17,387 nucleotides of DNA from Alphaproteobacteria bacterium UBA2784. GTDB taxonomy: Bacteria; Pseudomonadota; Alphaproteobacteria; Micropepsales; Micropepsaceae. Below are positions 15,070-17,387 of the stretch, in pieces. Where the stretch lies: the NCBI GenBank assembly GCA_002352285.1, contig DEIC01000007.1:10136-27522 (forward strand), in the 5' to 3' direction. The notes under the pieces were generated by a model that was not told the DNA's origin, ran no database searches, and saw only the letters and a list, made by a program, of their open reading frames with translations. A program made the translations under genes and the position numbers. The stretch's first letter is position 1; the number at the start of each line of letters is the position of its first letter.

Positions 15070-16380
15070 ATGCCTGTTGATATTCTCATGCCCGCGCTCT
15101 CGCCCACGATGGAAGAGGGCAATCTGGCGAAATGGCTGGTGAAAGAGGGCGACCGCATCAAGGCGGGCGACGTCATTGCCGAAATTGAAACCGACAAGGC
15201 GACGATGGAAGTCGAAGCTGTCGATGAAGGCGTGCTTTCCAAAATTCTGGTCGCGGCCGGCACACAGGGCGTGAAGGTGAACACCATCATCGCCCAGGTC
15301 ACGGGCGAGGATGAGCCTGCGCGCGCCAAGCCCGCCCCCGTGCCCACCGCCGCTCCTGCCGCGACACCTGCACCCAAGGCAGCGCCTGCTGCTGCCTCCG
15401 TGTCCGCTCCGGTGGCAGCGCCAGTGCACACCGGCAACCGCGTTGCCGCCTCGCCGCTCGCGCGCCGCATGGCCGAGCAGGCGAAAGTGGACTTGAGCGC
15501 CATCACCGGCACAGGCCCCGGTGGCCGCATCGTGAAGGCCGATATTGAGCGCGCCATGGCGGGCGGCACACCCAGACCCGTGGCAGCAAAGACCACCGCA
15601 CCTGCCGCCGCACCGGCGGCCGCGCCTGCTGCCGCTCCTGTCTCGGGCGGTCTGCCCGACTCGCGCATCTTCTTCGCCGAAAGCGACTACGAGGCGATCC
15701 CGCACGACAACATGCGCAAGGCGATCGCCAAACGCCTGACGATTGCCAAGCGCGACATCCCGCATTTCTATCTGACGGTTGATTGTGCCATCGACGCGCT
15801 GCTCGACATGCGCAAGGAACTGAACGCCAAATCGCCCAAGGACGGCGCAGGCGCGTTCAAGCTTTCGGTCAATGATTTCATCGTGCGCGCCTCTGCCCTG
15901 GCCTTGATGAAGGTGCCGGGCGTGAACGCCAGCTGGACGGATACGCACATCCTTCGCCACAAGCACGCGCATGTGGGTGTGGCAGTGGCCCTCGATTTTG
16001 GTCTCATCACGCCGATTGTCGCGCGCGCCGATACCAAGGGCCTTGCCGAGATCTCGAACGAGGTCAAACAGCTTGCCGAACGCGCCAAGGCAAAAAAGCT
16101 GAAGCCGCAGGAATATGAGGGCGGCACCTTTGCCATTTCCAATCTGGGCATGATGGGCATCCGCGACTTTACGGCGGTCATCAATCCGCCGCACAGCGCG
16201 ATCCTGGCGATTGGCGCGGGCGAGGAGCGGGCGGTCATCAAAAACGGCGCGGTTGCCAAAGCCACGATGATGACGGTGCGGCTCTCCTGCGATCATCGCG
16301 TGATTGATGGCGCGCTGGGGGCAGAGTGGCTTCGCGTGTTCAAGGGCTTCATCGAAGATCCCGTCACGATGATGCTGTAA
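15070..16380 (+). CDS. pdhC: Dihydrolipoamide acetyltransferase, E2 core of pyruvate dehydrogenase
   Basis: E2 forms the structural core of the complex and transfers the acetyl group from lipoamide to CoA. The 436-residue protein shows one lipoyl domain (about 1-78, Lys43 in EIETDKATME), an Ala/Pro linker (about 79-120), a peripheral-subunit-binding domain (about 123-163, ASPLARRMAEQAKVDLSAI then GTGPGGRIVKADIE), a second Ala/Pro linker (about 165-195), and the acetyltransferase domain to the end. The catalytic motif is His409 and Asp413 in CDHRVIDG. Having one lipoyl domain here and another on E1 beta is the arrangement known in alphaproteobacteria. The start ATG has GAGG overlapping the pdhB stop, nine bases between genes. 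lpd follows three bases after the stop. Confidence 0.97.
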   Translation: MPVDILMPALSPTMEEGNLAKWLVKEGDRIKAGDVIAEIETDKATMEVEAVDEGVLSKILVAAGTQGVKVNTIIAQVTGEDEPARAKPAPVPTAAPAATPAPKAAPAAASVSAPVAAPVHTGNRVAASPLARRMAEQAKVDLSAITGTGPGGRIVKADIERAMAGGTPRPVAAKTTAPAAAPAAAPAAAPVSGGLPDSRIFFAESDYEAIPHDNMRKAIAKRLTIAKRDIPHFYLTVDCAIDALLDMRKELNAKSPKDGAGAFKLSVNDFIVRASALALMKVPGVNASWTDTHILRHKHAHVGVAVALDFGLITPIVARADTKGLAEISNEVKQLAERAKAKKLKPQEYEGGTFAISNLGMMGIRDFTAVINPPHSAILAIGAGEERAVIKNGAVAKATMMTVRLSCDHRVIDGALGAEWLRVFKGFIEDPVTMML

Positions 16381-16383
16381 CGG

Positions 16384-17387
16384 ATGGCCGCAATGACCAC
16401 CGAAAATTTTGATGTTGTCGTGATCGGCGCCGGGCCGGGCGGCTATGTGGCGGCGATCCGCGCCGCGCAACTCGGCCTCAAAACCGCTGTCGTGGAGCGC
16501 GAGCATCTGGGCGGCATCTGCCTCAACTGGGGCTGCATCCCCACAAAGGCGCTGCTGCGCTCGTCGGAGCTTTATCACCTGATGCACCGCGCGAAAGAAT
16601 TCGGCCTTGCCGCCGACAATATCCGCTTTGACCCGGCAAAAATTGTGGAGCGCAGCCGCAAGGTGGCCGCACAACTTTCCAGCGGCGTCAAATTCCTGAT
16701 GAAGAAGCACAAGATTACGGTGATCGACGGCGAGGGCAGCCTGGGCGCCAAAGGCACTGTGAACGTAAAAGCGAAAGATGGCGCCAAGACCATCGGCGCG
16801 AAGAACATCATTCTGGCAACTGGCGCGCGCGCCCGCGTGCTGCCGGGGCTGGAGCCCGACGGCAAACTTGTGTGGACGTATAAGGAGGCGATGACGCCGC
16901 CCGCCTTCCCCAAATCGCTGATCGTGATCGGCTCGGGCGCTATCGGTATCGAGTTCGCCAGTTTCTATCGCACGCTGGGCGCCGAAGTGACCGTGGTCGA
17001 GATGATGGATCGCGTGCTGCCGGTGGAGGACGAGGAGATTTCCGCCTTCGCCCGCAAGGCGTTTGAAAAGCAGGGTATGAAGATCATGACCGGCGCGTCG
17101 GTTGAAAAGCTCGACCGCGCCGCCAGCAGCGTGACCGCCCACATCAAAACAAAAGACGGCAAGGTTTCGCAGGTCACGGCAGAGCGCGTGATCTCTGCCG
17201 TCGGCATTGTCGGCAATGTGGAGGGGGTGGGCCTCGAAGCAGCCGGGATTAAAACTGATCGCACCCATGTCGTGGTGAACGAATGGTGCGAAACGGGTGT
17301 CGCCGGCGTTTATGCGATTGGCGATCTCGTCGGCCCGCCCTGGCTGGCGCACAAGGCCAGCCACGAGGGCGTGATGGTCGCCGAACG
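16384..17387 (+). CDS. lpd: Dihydrolipoamide dehydrogenase (E3), 3'-truncated by the window end
   Basis: E3 reoxidises dihydrolipoamide with FAD and NAD+, closing the PDH cycle. The frame is open from 16384 to the last base, 334 codons; about 130 residues of the usual 465-470 are missing, including the dimerisation domain with the active-site His-Glu pair. Seen are the FAD motif VVIGAGPGGYVAA (Gly15, Gly17, Gly20), the redox-active disulfide Cys46-x4-Cys51 in GGICLNWGCIPTKALL, the NAD-binding motif VIGSGAIGIEFASF, and the second FAD motif ending VYAIGDLVGPPWLAHKA. There is no N-terminal lipoyl domain, unlike some bacterial E3 proteins. The start is ATG 16384 or 16393 (three codons later); neither has a clear ribosome binding site. 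It lies three bases after pdhC. Confidence 0.95.
   Translation, partial: MAAMTTENFDVVVIGAGPGGYVAAIRAAQLGLKTAVVEREHLGGICLNWGCIPTKALLRSSELYHLMHRAKEFGLAADNIRFDPAKIVERSRKVAAQLSSGVKFLMKKHKITVIDGEGSLGAKGTVNVKAKDGAKTIGAKNIILATGARARVLPGLEPDGKLVWTYKEAMTPPAFPKSLIVIGSGAIGIEFASFYRTLGAEVTVVEMMDRVLPVEDEEISAFARKAFEKQGMKIMTGASVEKLDRAASSVTAHIKTKDGKVSQVTAERVISAVGIVGNVEGVGLEAAGIKTDRTHVVVNEWCETGVAGVYAIGDLVGPPWLAHKASHEGVMVAE

Noticed and set aside
14392..17364. A 990-codon open frame on the minus strand opposite pdhB, pdhC and lpd
   Set aside because: Its translation is rich in His, Gly, Arg and Asp with no domain I recognise, and it runs across three well-identified genes and their junctions. GC-rich codon use on the coding strand leaves few stops in this antisense frame.

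Overview
The window reads as a piece of an alphaproteobacterial chromosome. The evidence is the uniformly GC-rich coding sequence, a pyruvate dehydrogenase (PDH) E1 beta subunit that carries its own lipoyl domain (known from alphaproteobacteria), the order eno-ftsB-pdhA-pdhB-pdhC-lpd, and a ppiD-trpE pair. I cannot name the genus. Coding density is very high, no gene-free stretch exceeds about 210 bases, and I see no RNA gene, insertion sequence, prophage or CRISPR.

Layout. (1) Bases 1-282: the C-terminal end of a divergent polysaccharide deacetylase on the plus strand, overlapping tail to tail with trpE. (2) Bases 253-3704, minus strand: a two-gene unit, ppiD (membrane-anchored periplasmic folding factor) then trpE (anthranilate synthase I), joined by a 4-base GTGA overlap. 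(3) From 3907, plus strand: tpiA, a gene for a degenerate receiver-domain protein, secG, pyrG and kdsA. (4) Bases 8899-9312, minus strand: a MAPEG-family membrane protein ending 3 bases from the end of kdsA. (5) Plus strand again: an NSS-family sodium-dependent transporter, eno, ftsB, then the PDH operon pdhA-pdhB-pdhC-lpd, with lpd cut by the window end.

Most genes are core functions: lower glycolysis (tpiA, eno), entry of pyruvate into the TCA cycle (all PDH subunits), CTP supply (pyrG), the Kdo precursor for lipopolysaccharide (kdsA), secretion and envelope folding (secG, ppiD), division (ftsB) and tryptophan synthesis (trpE). The MAPEG and NSS genes lie between kdsA and eno and look like accessory insertions.

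I did not find a clear undescribed system. The items most worth a second look are the receiver-like protein downstream of tpiA, which lacks the phospho-acceptor Asp and the conserved Lys; the NSS transporter, with changed residues at positions matching both LeuT sodium sites; and a perfect inverted repeat, made of two GANTC sites, directly before ftsB. Some intergenic dyads and a short direct repeat could be operators.
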